DNA of 64,000 nucleotides from Petaurus breviceps papuanus (GCA_028583685.1 JAMXIF010001194.1:21557002-21621001); one strand, 5' to 3'. Shown: positions 39,955 to 51,700, counted from the first letter of the stretch. A program made the numbers and translations. Notes: generated by a model not told the origin, from the letters alone.

Positions 39955-40100
39955 ACTACTAGGGGTCAGGAGACCTGACTAATGGTGATATTAAACAAGT
40001 CGCTTCAACTTTAGGGCCTCAGTTTCCTCATCTGTAAAATGATGGGCTAGATGATCTCCAAAGTCCCTTCTGACTTTGGAAGCTTGGAATTCTATAAGGG
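39955..40100 (+). mobile_element. MIR/MON1-type SINE
   Basis: 'ggggtcaggagacctgacta', 'agggcctcagtttcctcatc', 'aaaatgatgggctagatgat', 'caaagtcccttctgac', 'ggaattctat'. Same tail type as 33770. Confidence 0.75.
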
Positions 40101-40324
40101 GTAAATTGAGAGAAAATAAAATTGAACATTTTGGGGATAGTGAAAAGGCAAAAATCAGTTAACCAAAATATCAGAAAGACTCATTGAGGATTTCCTGAGT
40201 TTTAAACAAGCCAATTATGTTCTTTAATGAAATAATTAGTACCATTCCATGCACCCTTCATGGGTTCTATGGGGACTATAGGTTGGAGATCCACATGTAA
40301 TCCATGAAAATCCCCTTTTCTTAG

Positions 40325-40515
40325 GACTGTAGAATTTACAACTAGAGGAGATTTTAGAAATTACCTAGTCCAGCACCCTAGGGTTTGTTTTTTTTTACAG
40401 ATGAAGAAACAAGTCCACAGAGGCAAAAGACTTTTCCTTCCCTAGTCACAGAGCTCTTAAACAACAGAGAGGGGATTTGACTCCAAATCCAAGGCTCTCT
40501 CACCCATCCTACCTG
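40325..40515 (-). mobile_element. MIR/MON1-type SINE relic
   Basis: 'attacctagtccagcaccct', 'acagatgaagaaacaagtcc', 'tgactccaaatccaaggctc'. Minus strand. Confidence 0.68.
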
Positions 40516-40759
40516 ATTTAAGAATGACAATAAAGTGCTCCATTTCAGTTGAGAGGTTCACATTATCCTTTTGTAAAATATCTTTTATATGGGAATAATT
40601 TCCTTTAGAAGCACAGAGATCGCAATTGTTTTTAATCATGCCTTTACTCTGAAAGGATTTACTCTTTTCTAGTAACAAGTGCTCCCATCCATGGTCACTG
40701 TTGCCCTCTCCTGGCTCAATCTAGTATATCCAGATGTCTGGATTTCTTTTTCTTAAATA

Positions 40760-40828
40760 CACACAACACACACACACACAAACCTGTATGTATGTGCGTA
40801 CGTGTGTGTGTGTGTGTGTGTGTGTATA
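40760..40828. repeat. (CA)n-spacer-(TG)n imperfect palindrome
   Basis: ACACAACACACACACACACA, then 'aacctgtatgtatgtgcgta', then CGTGTGTGTGTGTGTGTGTG. The two arms are reverse complements of each other. Confidence 0.93.
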
Positions 40829-41164
40829 GATGGAGATAGAGATATATGGAGAAAAACAGAGAGATCTATCTACCAGTCATATTTCTGGATTTTCTAACTG
40901 AAGTGGTCACTACAGCTAGATGATTCATCCACTGTAAAATTCATACCCCTAAATGGCATCCAAATTTGTGAACGTTAGATGCCTAACTGACCTTAGGACT
41001 AGGAGATCAGACAGAAGTAACCAAAAAGAAAAGATATAATATAGCTATGGATTAAATTCTAATTAAATATTTCCTAAGAGCTTCTTCTGTCAATAATAGC
41101 AACAAAAAGGCAGCTTAAAAAGTCAGAATTGATCAGATCCAGAAGAGTCCCTAGAGATGATGCA
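40829..41164. other. No gene; unassigned
   Basis: No repeat or coding signal recognised. Confidence 0.5.
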
Positions 41165-41445
41165 GTCACCAAGTCACAGCATGTCAAAACTGGAAAAGAT
41201 CACAGACATCTAGTCCCATGTGAAAAAGGATTCACTCAACAACATTTCTGTCAAATGATCTTTCAGCCTTTGCTTAATGACCTCCAGTGAGAGGTAACTC
41301 ATTACCTCCTAAGGCAGCCCATACCATTTTTGGACAACTTTAGTTCTTAGAGTGGTTTTTCTTACTTAGAGCAGACATCTGCCTCTGCAGATTCAAGTCA
41401 TTTTTCCTAGTTCTGTCCTACAACACTAAAGTCCTTATTTTAAAG
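41165..41445 (-). mobile_element. L3/CR1-type LINE relic
   Basis: 'tcagcctttgcttaatgacc', 'tccagtgagaggtaactcat', 'tacctcctaaggcagcccat', 'accatttttggacaacttta', 'tctgcctctgcagattcaag', 'cctagttctgtcctacaaca'. Classic reverse-complement L3/CR1 order. Confidence 0.78.
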
Positions 41446-41514
41446 AAGAAACAAGGAAGAAGAGAGACTTAAGATCTCATCAACGACTAAGCACAACAAG
41501 GAGCAGAACGAGGT

Positions 41515-41735
41515 GAACATTTTTGGACATGACCAATGTGGGGATTTGTTTTGCTTGACTGCATATCTGATATAAGGATTTTGATTTTTATTTATTTTCC
41601 TGGGTGTGGGGGGAGAGCAGGGGAGTTGTGGAGGGAAAGAAGGACTAGTGTTGGGGTTGCCAAAAGGAAAAATTAAGTGAGAAAAGGGTCAATGAGATAA
41701 TTAAAAATATGTAAAAGAAATGTAGATTACTATGA
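41515..41735 (+). mobile_element. L1-type 3' UTR scrap
   Basis: 'gaccaatgtggggatttgtt', 'ttgcttgactgcatatctga' and a G-rich segment resemble the end of a marsupial L1 3' UTR. The match rests on memory and is weak. Confidence 0.35.
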
Positions 41736-42034
41736 AGATCAGTAGAAAAAGAAAAGTAGAACAGCTTTGGAAATATGTTGAATGCTTAAGAGAGAAAAGC
41801 AAGATGCTTTAATACAAATCTGTGGCTTCATAGGCTCCTCTCTGTTTTGCTCTGTATATGGAAATTTGACCTGGTTAAGTTCTCCTCACCTCATTTGATG
41901 TGAGTTAACTTCAAGGATTTTTTTTAAGGCTCTCTGTCAAGATGCTTTTATGAAGTTAAAATAAAGTACAAAATCATATTACAAGAGTAATGACAGAAAG
42001 AAAAAAATAGCAATGGGATAGAGACAAAGATAAT
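41736..42034. other. No gene; unassigned
   Basis: A-rich, no signal. Confidence 0.5.
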
Positions 42035-42285
42035 ATCTTTTTGTTATTTGTCTGTTTTAGTCAAGTCGGACTCTTTGTAACTCCATCTGGAGTTTTCTTG
42101 TCAAAGATCCTGGAATGCTTTGCCATTTTTTTTCCCCTCCAGCACATTTTATAAATAAGGAAACAGAGGCCAAAAGGGTTAAGTGACTTGCCCAGGGTCA
42201 TACAATTAGGAAGTATCTGAGGCCATGAAGAACAGTCTTCCTGACTCCAAGTTTGGCACTCTATCCACTGTGCCACCTTACTGCC
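42035..42285 (-). mobile_element. Mar1-type SINE
   Basis: 'tagtcaagtcggactctttg', 'cttgtcaaagatcctggaat', 'taagtgacttgcccagggtc', 'tatccactgtgccaccttac'. Complete. Confidence 0.9.
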
Positions 42286-42589
42286 CTACTTAAGATCCTA
42301 CCTACAATGAAAACATTGAGATGCACTGAGGTAAGTATACTGTCACTGGCAAAATAATATATTCTTATGTGATCTGAGTCACTTGTTAACGAACTTGAAT
42401 TCTATGTAGTATTCATGGGTCTCAAAGAGCTCCAGGTTGATGAGTCTGATAGATTTAAATGATCCATCTCATTTAGGCAACAGTGACAATAGTTACAGAG
42501 AAAGGGAAATCATAGTATTGGATATCACTTCCAGCACCAACTCTATGATCCAAAGATAAGAATGCTTCTAAGAACACATACAGTAATGA
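42286..42589. other. No gene; unassigned
   Basis: No repeat or ORF of note. Confidence 0.5.
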
Positions 42590-42800
42590 TTCCCATTTAG
42601 AGTACTTTCCCATAGCAACACTATGGGTTTAAGCAAGTGTAATTTTCCCCATTTTACAGACGAGAAAATAGTTTTGTACTGAAAGGTGAAAAACTTTCTC
42701 ATGGACACATATTAGGTGTCTGAACTGGGACATGAATCCAAGTCTCTGCTAGCTTTTCTTTGAATCCAAATCTAGCACTTTATCAATACAGCGTATATTA
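42590..42800 (-). mobile_element. MIR relic
   Basis: 'ccattttacagacgagaaaa', 'tgaactgggacatgaatcca', 'atctagcactttatcaatac'. Diverged minus-strand copy. Confidence 0.6.
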
Positions 42801-43284
42801 TTTGAAAGGCTTGGTCTAGATCATAAAAATTCTTGGAAATTTTGTGATCTAAAAAGGTTGGCATTTTATGCATGTATGTATTGTGGATGCAAACCTTCCC
42901 TGATGCCTTTATTTTTTCTTTGCCATGCCCTCTTCCTCTTTCTGATGAAAGTAAGCCTTTGTACTATATTAGACCTACATTTGCTTATCATTTTACTAAA
43001 ACAACATTGATTCTCAGGCTGGGAATTACCAGAGTTCCCCAGAATTTAATTTCTACAATTGACATTTGACAGAAATCAGGATCTATCTTTATCCTATACC
43101 TTAAACTTTAAAGCCTCTTGAATGGTTGTCTTTTTATGAGTTTATACGTTATTGTGAATTGTCCCATCGCAAGCACAAATAATTTTTGCGTTTAATCATT
43201 AAAACAACTCTATTTCACCTTGAGGTAACCTTCAGTTCTGTGAGACAGCAGCAAATGGGATTCTCCAGGTGAGGAAAGAGGGGT
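42801..43284. other. No gene; unassigned
   Basis: No recognisable repeat; the ORF at 42872-43069 has no domain. Confidence 0.5.
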
Positions 43285-43475
43285 TCTTGTGGCACAGTGG
43301 AAAGAATATTGTCAGATTGGAATCAAAATACTTGGTTTTGGATCCCACTTCTAATTCTGTGACATTAGGCATATCATGTAGCCTCTCTGGACCTCAATGT
43401 CTTCATCTGAAAAATGAAGGGCTTGGCTTATATGACCTGTACTGACCCTTCCAACTCCAAATCTATGATCCTTTA
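43285..43475 (+). mobile_element. MIR/MON1-type SINE
   Basis: 'gtggcacagtggaaagaata', 'gtgacattaggcatatcatg', 'cctctctggacctcaatgtc', 'atgaagggcttggcttatat', 'caactccaaatctatgatcc'. Plus strand. Confidence 0.78.
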
Positions 43476-44789
43476 TACCTCCTGTCTATAAATTCCACAG
43501 TAACCCAAAATTGGGCTCATCCAGGTGAAAGTTGCTTTCCTATGGTTTACAATTTCAATTCATTTTCTAAAATGTGAATTAGAAACTAGTTATGCATTAC
43601 ATCTCTATCTACCCTGTGTGTGCACTTTATGTTTCTCATGTCACAATTCCCTACTTTCTTTGATACAAATGGGCCCTCTTTCAAATTTAGAGGTTCCACT
43701 TAGTTTAGAAAAATTAAGCTCTTGTCTGTCTCCTTCATCTGTCATCATTAACAATGACAGCTAACAGAAAGAACATATAGGAGTCATGAATGATTACCAG
43801 TCATTACATTTTCAAGAAGTCATTATCACAGTATTTACAGGACCTATTTCATGAACTGCTGAACATCACAAATACCAATTACATTTTTCTGCACCTCTAT
43901 GAAAAGCAATATTATACCAACTAGGTGTCTGAGCTTTCCCTTAGATGGGAAGCAATTCAGAGTTATTTCTAGATACATAGTCAAATTTTACTACAAGAGA
44001 TTCTAGCATGACCAAGACATTAGTACAATTCTGAATCAAATAGAGCATGGTTAACAGTATAACTTTAAAAAAAAAAAGCATTCTGGCTATAGCATTAAGA
44101 GAATTTTTGCCAGTCTATTTGGTATTATTTTAAAATAGAAGCTCCTTGGGTTAAAAGAAAAAAATTGTCCTCTTCTGTGACTTCATGGGTGTAGGGTACT
44201 CCTATTGAGCAAATCCTCCTAATGAAGATCAGCAAATGTTCATCAACCTATAGTCATAGACAGTTGCCTGGACACTGAAAGACTGAGTTTCTCATGGTTA
44301 CAACCCAATCAGTATATATCAGAGCTGTGACTTGAAACTAGGTTTTCTTGAATCCAAGCCTACCCCTAAGAATTTTACCAATGTAAATCAGTAGCCTTGG
44401 AGGCCAAGAGAGCCTGGAAACCACTTCAACCAGGGATTGCTTGATCTTTTTGCCAAGTAGAGAGATACAGTAACCAAGGGAAACAACAGTTTAAAATATA
44501 AATTTATTTGTAAAATTTTATGGAAGAAGATGATGGATGAAGGGTTATTAGTAGAAGTACCTCATAAGGCAGCAAGAAGCAATTCAGGGAAAAAAAAGTT
44601 TGCAGAAATTATTTTTGGAAGACCCAATTAAGCCAAATCATCCTGAGAACATTTAAGGATGAAACTAGAACAACAGATAGAAATATTGAAATTATCTGTA
44701 CAGATTTCTATAATAAACTCCATCAATGACAGAAGAACCACCATATTTGGGCTCTAACATCACAGCGCCCAATATGCTGCATAATCCCA
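43476..44789. other. No gene; mostly unassigned, MIR relic near 44240-44380
   Basis: One diverged minus-strand MIR-like piece ('agttgcctggacactgaaag', 'cagagctgtgacttgaaact'). The rest is AT-rich DNA without a repeat I can name. The ORF at 43525-43764 has no domain. Confidence 0.45.
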
Positions 44790-44900
44790 TTGAGGGTAAG
44801 CATGGTTTTGTTTTTGTCTTTGGATTCCCAGGACCTAGCACAATGCCTGGTACATACTGAGAAATTAATAAACACTTTTTGAATGAACGAATGAAATGGA
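44790..44900 (+). mobile_element. L2 LINE 3' tail
   Basis: 'ggattcccaggacctagcac', 'aatgcctggtacatactgag', 'aaattaataaacactttttg', 'aatgaacgaatgaa'. Confidence 0.82.
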
Positions 44901-45721
44901 ACTAAGGAAACGTGGAAAGAATAGTCCATGCTAGATGCAATACAGTTTGTAGGGCATTGAGAGATAAATTCTCAAGACATATGAAAGAAGGGGGTGGGGC
45001 CAAGATGGTGGAATAGAAATAGGACTTCCACGCTGCTCCCACTTCCACCTCTTCCAATTGATGTAAAAAATTACTTTAAATGAACTTTGGAGCTACAGAA
45101 TCCACAAAATGATGGAGAAGCTAACTTCCTGCTGAAGACAGCCCGGGAGACCTGCAGGAAGGGGCCAGAGAAGTGTTCTGGGAGCTGAGCCCAGCTCTAC
45201 GTGAGCCAGAGGTTTTAGCCTCAGGGTGGCCACAACCAACTGCCAGCTGGAGGGACTTCAGATCACAAGCAGCTGTGGCGATTTCCAGAATTATCAACCC
45301 ATATATGCTAAGGACAAAGTAAGAGGTCGGTATAATGTGGACTTTGGGAACCAGAAGTCTGGGGGTACAGTCCAGCCTTTGCCCCCCCTGGAGGGAGAAG
45401 CAGCTGGGGCATGGCAGCCGTGCAGCCACCGCCATGTGACTGCTTCAGAGCTCCTGGCCTGCAGATTGTAGGGGGACCAAGCAGCCAGTCAGAGGGGTAA
45501 TTGCTCTTGCTTTAACCTGCTTGGATCTGGATTGTGGTCTAGGGTGGAGGTCCTGGGTTGTGTGACCAGTTTGCCAGAGCATGTGGAGGCTTCAGAGGGG
45601 GCACCCAACTAATAGCTCTGAAAGCTGAGAAAACCCCAGCAATTTGGGCCAAAGTTCCCCTCTCTGGTAGCAGAGTTCTACTGTGGCCAAAAGGTCAAAA
45701 GTCAAGTAATTGAGGGGCAAC

Positions 45722-46863
45722 ATGAGCAAGCAAAGGAAGTAAAGGAAGAAAAGTGGTCTGAGTTTACACTCCTATTTTGGGGACAAAAAGGATCAAAGCA
45801 TGGAACTGGAGGAAGACAGTGAAGTCAGAACTCCAGCACCAAAAGCTTCCAAGAAAAGTATGAGTTGGCTACAGGCCATAGAGGAGCTTAAGAAGGATTT
45901 TGAAAATGAAATAAGAGAAGTGGAGGAAAAATTGGGAAGAGAAATGAGAATGATGCGAGAAAATTATGAAATGAGAGTCAACAACCTGACTGAAGAAAAT
46001 AACACCTTAAAAAATAGATTAACTCAAATGGCAAAAGAGGCTCAAAAAGCCAATGAGGAGAAGAATGCCTGAAAAAGCCAAATTTGCCAGATGGGAAAAG
46101 ATTCTCAAAAGCCCACTGAAGAGAATCATTCCTTTCAGAATTAGATTGGAGCAAATGGAAGCTAGTGACTTCATGAGAAATCAAGATACTATTAAACAGA
46201 TTCAAACAAATGAAAAAATAGAAGGCAATGTGAAATACCTCATTGGGAAAACCACTGACCTGGAAAATAGATCCAGTAGAGATAATTTAAAAATTATTGG
46301 ACTTCCTGAAAGCCATTATCCAAAAAAGAACCTAGAAATAATCCTTCAATAAATTCTCAAGGAAAATTGCCCTGATGTTTTAGAATTAGAAGGCAAAATA
46401 GAAAGAATCCACCAATCACCTCCTGAAAAAGATCCCAAAAAGAAAACTCCTAGGAATATTATAGCCAGTTCTGGAGTTCCCAGATCAAGGAGAACATATT
46501 ACAAGCAGCCAGGAGGAAACAATTTGAATATTGTGGAAACACAATCAGGATAACACAGGACCTGGCAGCTTCTACACTGAGGGATCAAAGGGCTTGGAAT
46601 ATGATATTCCAGAGGGCAAAGGAGCTGGGATTAAAACTAAAAATCACCTACCCAGCAAAACTGAGTATCATGTTTCAGGGGGAAATATGGTCATTCAATG
46701 AAATAGAGGACTTTCAAGCATTCTTGATGAAAAAACAGAGTTGAATAGAAAATTTGACATTCAGTTACAAGAAGCAAGGGAAGCATGAAAAGGTAAACAG
46801 GGAAAAGAAATCAAAAGGAACTTACCAAAGTTGAACTATTTACATTCCTACATGGAAGAATGA
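45722..46863 (+). pseudogene. HAL1 copy 3 ORF1 (L1 ORF1p-like), disrupted
   Basis: Starts MSKQRK, aligned with copies 1, 2 and 4, then meets stops. The best frame is 45800-46072 with the coiled-coil repeats EVEEKLGREMRMMRENYEMR and LTEENNTLKNRLTQMAKEAQ. SSRDNLKIIGLPESH is in another frame near 46,273-46,317. The post-RRM ERIHQSPPEKDPKKKTP has CAA where copies 1 and 4 have TGA. It ends at TGA 46861-46863 after YMEE. Confidence 0.85.
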
Positions 46864-46914
46864 TAATTGTAACTTATGAAACTTTTCTCAGTATGAGAAT
46901 AGTTGAAGGGAATA

Positions 46915-47018
46915 TAAATTTATATATATGTATATATGTATACATACATATATATATGTCTATATAGGAGGGTATATGGGCCTATGAATACATATGTGAG
47001 TGCGTGTATATATATATA

Positions 47019-47053
<35 letters not shown>

Positions 47054-47055
47054 GT
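46915..47055. repeat. (TA)n/(TG)n block inside HAL1 copy 3
   Basis: Longest version of the post-ORF1 microsatellite: two TA-rich segments with a 'gtctatataggagggtatat' spacer. Confidence 0.93.
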
Positions 47056-48084
47056 GCAGGTATACATAGACAGAGGGCACAGGACCAATTGAATAGAAAG
47101 GGATGATACTTAAAAGTGAAATTGAGAGGTGAGAGAGGAATATAATGAGAAGAGATGGGGAGAGACAGAATCGGGTAAATTATCTCATATAGAAGAGGGA
47201 AGGGAAAACTGTTACAATGGAGGAGAAGAACAGGAAGGCAAAAGGGAATGGGTCAACCTTATTCTCATTGAATTTGGCTTAGGAAGGGAATGACATACAC
47301 TAAATAGGGTATCTCACCCTACAGGAGAGTAGGGGGGAAGGGAATGAGAGGGGAGATGATGGAAGGGAGAGAAGGCTGGGGGGGAGGGAAATTGGAAGCA
47401 CACACTTTGAAAGGGACAGGATCAAAGTAGAGAATACAAAAAGTGGGGATGGGATAGGATGGAGGGAAATACAGTCAGTCTTTCACAATATATCCACTAT
47501 GGAAATGTTTTGCATAGCTACACATGTACAACCTATTTTTAATTGCTTATCTTCCCAGAAAGGGTGGGTGACAAGGGAGGAAAGGAAAGAATCTGGAATT
47601 CAAAGTTTTAAAATCAAATGTTTAAAAAATATATTATTATTATTATCATTATTATTTTATATGCAACTGGGAAATAAGATATACAGGCACTGGGGCATAG
47701 AGACCCACCGTGCCCTACTGGAAAGTCAGAGGGGAATGGGGGAAGATATAGGAGAGAACAGATTGGGGGAGGGGATATTCAGTGGTATTACTGTTTTTGG
47801 GTGGTGGGTAGGGGAAAAATGGGGAGAAAATTTGTAACTCAAAATCTTCTGGAAATGAATGATGTAAACTAAAAATAAACATAAAATTTAATTCAAAAAA
47901 GATATATGAAAGAAGAGAGAATACTAAACTTTGGCAGGTAAGAGGAAATCATTTTTTTTAAAAAAGAAATTACATCATATTACCTTATCATTACAAAAAG
48001 AACCATCAGGAATTTATACTTACCAATTTATATGCTTACTTTTCCACCTCTACAAAATTTTACTAAGGATAATCTATCCATTTA

Positions 48085-48290
48085 TCAAGGGCATCCTTTC
48101 ATTGATTTAACTTGTCTACATTTTATATATGCTTATTAATTTACATGTTGTATTCTCTAATTGAATGTGAGGTCCTTGGATAACAATATTTGTTTCTTTT
48201 TTTCCTTCCTTTCTTCATCAGCACCTAGGATAGTATCTGACACATAATAGGCACTTGATAATATTCACTGATTAATTATTTGTTAATGTA
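48085..48290 (+). mobile_element. L2 LINE 3' tail
   Basis: 'ttgaatgtgaggtccttgga', 'tcatcagcacctaggatagt', 'atctgacacataataggcac', 'ttgataatattcactgatt'. Confidence 0.75.
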
Positions 48291-48299
48291 TTATGTCTG

Positions 48300-48745
48300 G
48301 TATACAATCCAAGTGGAAGAGGGATTCTCAATAAAAACTGATATCCTTCATGCTCCTTTGTAGATGATATTGTGTTCATGGCACTATCCCTGAATAACTG
48401 TGGAGCCTCTTAAATGAGATTCATAATTATTCAAAAGAGTTTAACCTGACTAGCCACACCAAAAAAAAAAGTGGATGACAAACGCCTACTATAAGAGTCT
48501 ATGACATGCAGTTGGACAAAGATAGGACTTGTCTGTCACAGCACAAATCATGGACATACGCTTGCAGATGGGCAACGAACTGGTCCCAGAATTGAACATA
48601 AGAAAAAATATATTAAGCTGCCTTTGGTACTGTTTTTCTACTATCAGTAGTATCCTTATGGGGATTCTGTATGCATGTAAATCATAGAATATCACAATTC
48701 CCAAAGAATTAGAAGCTGTGGATCAACCAAAGTGCGGTAAAAGGT
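48300..48745 (+). mobile_element. RTE (BovB-like) LINE relic
   Basis: 'tcctttgtagatgatattgt' gives SFVDDIVFMA (the F-A-D-D RT motif), followed by K-S, then 'tatgcatgtaaatcatagaa' (Y-A-C-K-S-W-like) and PKELEAVDQPK. Same post-RT pattern as at 14655. Broken. Confidence 0.62.
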
Positions 48746-48779
48746 TATATCCCTCATCTTTGAAAAAGTGTCTTCACAT

Positions 48780-49637
48780 GACCATGCATTCCCCTGAAGT
48801 TATCTTCATATATCTCTACTTCTTTCCATAGCCAAACTTCCAAAAAAAAAGCTGGTCTGTCCATACTTTCTTACCTCTTATTCAGTTCTCAACACCTTGC
48901 AATCTGGCTTTGATCCCACCTGCTCAACTAAGACTGCTCTCTCCAAGGACATTGATGGTCTCAGTATTGCAGAACCTGATCTTTTCTCAGCTCTCATCTT
49001 TCTTGGCCCCTTTGTAATGTTTGATATTATGTACCACCCAATCATCCTGGATACTTTCATCTGGGGTTTTCATGATGTTGTTTTCTATTGGTTCTGTTCC
49101 TAACATTCTGATACATCCATGTAGGTCTCTTTTGCAAGACCATCATTTATGTCTCACCTCCTATGTAAGAGTAGATAGGTGTACCCTGGGCCCTCTTCTC
49201 TTCTGTCTTTATGCTCTCTTTGGGTGATCTCATCAACTTTCCTGGTTGAACTATACTTGCCATTCAGATAATTTCTAAATCTATGTATCTAGCTCTCATC
49301 TCTCTCATGAATTCCAGTCTTATATTATCATCTGCCTGCTAGACATCTCCACGTGATAAAAGTCAATATGTCTAAAATTTAACTCATTATATTTTCCCTA
49401 AACCCAGCCTTCTTCCGAACTTCCCTGTTTCTGTCAAAAGCACCACTATCCTTCCAATGACTTACCAAGGTTTACCTGAGTGTCATCCTTCATTCTTCCC
49501 TTTCCTTCACCTGCATATTCAAACATTTTCTAAATCTATTCTACTTCATAACATCCCTTTCATCCATTCCCTGTTCATATAGATATAACTCTGGTCCAGA
49601 AACTCACCACATATAACTTGGACTATTGAAAAATGCT
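48780..49637 (+). mobile_element. L2 LINE ORF2 fragment (RT region)
   Basis: In one frame at 48897-49103: LQSGFDPTCSTKTALSKDID and FSALIFLGPFVMFDIMYHPI, the L2 RT start. Then 'ggttttcatgatgttg', and 'aacattctgatacatccatg' to 'gaaactcaccacatataact' in the post-RT region. Breaks off at the L1 tail that follows. Confidence 0.75.
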
Positions 49638-49639
49638 CT

Positions 49640-49794
49640 GTATGTCTAGTATGATTATACATATATAGCCTATATCAACTTGTTTGCCTTCTTAGGGAGG
49701 GAGAAAAAAATTTGGAACTAGAAATTTTGTAAAAGTGGATGTTGAAAATATCTTTACATGTAATTGGAAAAATGAAATACTATTAAGTGGGGGA
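49640..49794 (+). mobile_element. L1/HAL1-type 3' tail
   Basis: 'gtatgattatacatatatag', 'ggaactagaaattttgtaaa', 'agtggatgttgaaaatatct' and 'ggaaaaatgaaatac' match the ends of the HAL1 copies (compare 'ggaaatgttttgca', 'gaatgttgaaaact'). 5'-truncated tail of about 150 bp. Confidence 0.65.
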
Positions 49795-50425
49795 AGAAGG
49801 AAAGAAAAACCCTCCAAATTTGCCTCTAGATTTATATAGCCACCACTCTTGTCCAGGCTTTCATTGCATATCATCTGTACTAGGGGTGGGGAAACTGTGG
49901 CCTGAAGGCCACTTGTGACCTTCTAGGTTATTGAATATGGCCTTTTTACTGAATCCAAGTTTTACAGAACAAATCCTTGTATTAACATGATTTGTTCTGC
50001 AAAGTTTGGATTCAGTCAAAGGGTTGCCCTTGAGGACCTAGAGGACCACATGTGACATTGAGGCCATAGGTTCCCCACCCCTGATCTGGATTATTGCAAG
50101 AACCTCCCAATTAGTCTCCCCATACACAACTTCTCTCTTCAAATGATCTTCCACACAGCTACCAAACTGATATTGTTAAAGAACTGGTCAGGTCATCTCA
50201 TTCTCTTGCTCAAGCTTCAATGGACCTTTCTTGCCTCTATGAAAAAAATACAAACTTTTTGCTTTGACACTTAAGGCCCTTCACAGTCTGATTCTAAGCC
50301 TTATAACACTGGTTTTAAATTACTATCCCACCCTCCAAATAATCTCTATTCTAGGCCAGATGGCCTGCTTTCCATTCTCAGTATGTGATTCATTATTTAT
50401 TCCTTTAAATCCTTCAAATTCTTCT
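49795..50425 (+). mobile_element. L2 LINE post-RT fragment, split by a hAT fold-back
   Basis: 'ccaccactcttgtccaggct', 'ttcattgcatatc' (A-T-T-L-V-Q-A-F-I-A), then, after the insertion, 'ggattattgcaagaacctcc' (L-D-Y-C-K-N-L). Ends around 'tgattcattatttattcct'. Confidence 0.75.
49881..50083. mobile_element. hAT fold-back MITE, 203 bp
   Basis: TAGGGGTGGGGAAACTGTGG on the left and, inverted on the right, CAGGGGTGGGGAACCTATGG. The two halves pair along most of their length around a 'tgatttgttctgcaaag' centre. Flanks ATCTGTAC and ATCTGGAT (49873-49880, 50084-50091) agree at 6 of 8 bases, as expected for an old 8-bp hAT duplication. It interrupts the L2 exactly between these repeats. Confidence 0.8.
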
Positions 50426-51175
50426 GAACTTCCGTATTTCTGTCAAAAGCACCATCATTCCAGTTCCCTGCATTCATAATTTTGGCATTGTCCTCAACTC
50501 CCCACTTGTCCTCTCCCCACACAGCTAATCAGTTATCAAACCTTGCCATCTGTATCTCCACAATGTCTTTCACATAAGCCCCCTTCTAACTACTCATCCA
50601 GCCACCACCTTAGTGCAAGCTTTCATTGCCCATCTCCAAGATTCTTACAACATCTCCTTAATTGCTTTTCTTTGCCTCAAGTCTCTCCCCATTCTACTTT
50701 TTCCTCCACGCACTTGCCAAAATGATTTTTCTTAAGTGGCCATTTCATTTATCTACTCACCTAACTCCAGGGACTCTTTTGTCTCTAGATTATTAATTCC
50801 TCTATTTATCTCTTAAAACTCTTTACAACCTGGCATCAAACTGTCTTTTCAGTGTTATTTTATATCACTCCCCCATTCTGTACTATAGCCAAATTGACCT
50901 TTGTTCCTCACATATGAAGCTCCATCTCTTATCTCCATGCATTTGCTCTGGTCCTTTCTTATGGCTGGAATGCCCTCTCTCCCCTCTGCTACCAAATAAA
51001 ACTCTTCTCTTACTTTAAAAATGAAGCTCAGGCATCTCCTTTACATGAAACTTCTGCTGATCTCTTTCCTCCCCCCATGCTAATGTCCTTTCTTTGTAAT
51101 TGCCTTGTAATTATTGGTATTCTCTTTTTATTTATTCTGTATATGCTTGTATATGAGCATATAATTGCTCATATA
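50426..51175 (+). mobile_element. L2 LINE fragment reaching the 3' region
   Basis: 'cttccgtatttctgtcaaaa', 'gccaccaccttagtgcaagc', 'ctctttacaacctggcatca', 'atggctggaatgccctctct', 'cataattgctcatat'. Repeats parts of the preceding two L2 pieces, so it is a third independent fragment. Confidence 0.75.
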
Positions 51176-51179
51176 ATAA

Positions 51180-51418
51180 TGAGCAACTAGGTGGTGCTGT
51201 GGAGAGTGCTGGACCTGAAGTCAGGAAGACACCTTCGTGAGTTCAAATTATACCTCAGACTAGTTGGGTGACCCTTGGAGAGTCACTTAACCCTGTTTAT
51301 CTTAGTTTCCTCACTTATAAAATGAGCTGGAGAGAAAAAAAGGCAAACCACTCTAGGACCTTTGCCAAGAAAATCCTAAATGAGGTCATGGAGAGTCATA
51401 CATGACTGAGAAAAAAAA
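51180..51418 (+). mobile_element. Mar1-type SINE
   Basis: 'gagcaactaggtggtgctgt', 'gagttcaaattatacctcag', 'gagtcacttaaccctgttta', 'aggcaaaccactctaggacc', 'gagagtcatacatgactgag'. Confidence 0.9.
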
Positions 51419-51429
51419 TGATTGAACTG

Positions 51430-51700
51430 ACTCAGCCCCAACAAATCAAATCCTTCTTCCATGCAATAGCCCTTTACATACTTCATTATCTAAGGGTCAT
51501 CACATGCCCCTTAAGTTTCTCTACTCCATATCAATCATTCCTAATGCCTCCAACTGACCTTCTAATGGAACAGTTTCCCACATTTTCACTATCCTGGTCA
51601 CCCTCTCCAGGAAACTCCTTGGTTTGAGTGTCCTTCCTAATTGTGAACTGACACTCAGAGCTGAATACAATATTCCAGAAACAGTCTGATAGGGACAAGG
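51430..51700 (-). mobile_element. L3/CR1-type LINE relic
   Basis: 'agccctttacatacttcatt', 'atctaagggtcatcacatgc', 'cactatcctggtcaccctct', 'actgacactcagagctgaat' and 'acaatattccagaaacagtc'. Reverse-complement L3/CR1. Confidence 0.7.

Larger units (their letters stand above)
44991..47898 (+). mobile_element. HAL1 (half-L1) element, copy 3, full length
   Basis: 2,908 bp, flanked by 17-bp duplications with one mismatch (AAGACATATGAAAGAAG at 44974-44990; AAGATATATGAAAGAAG at 47899-47915). 5' end GGGGTGGGGCCAAGATGG. 5' UTR about 730 bp; ORF1 relic 45722-46863; (TA)n block 46915-47055; 3' UTR with a G-rich 'ggaagggagagaaggctggg' region; a second short ATT repeat near 47630; AATAAA-type tail. ORF2 is absent. 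Confidence 0.9.
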
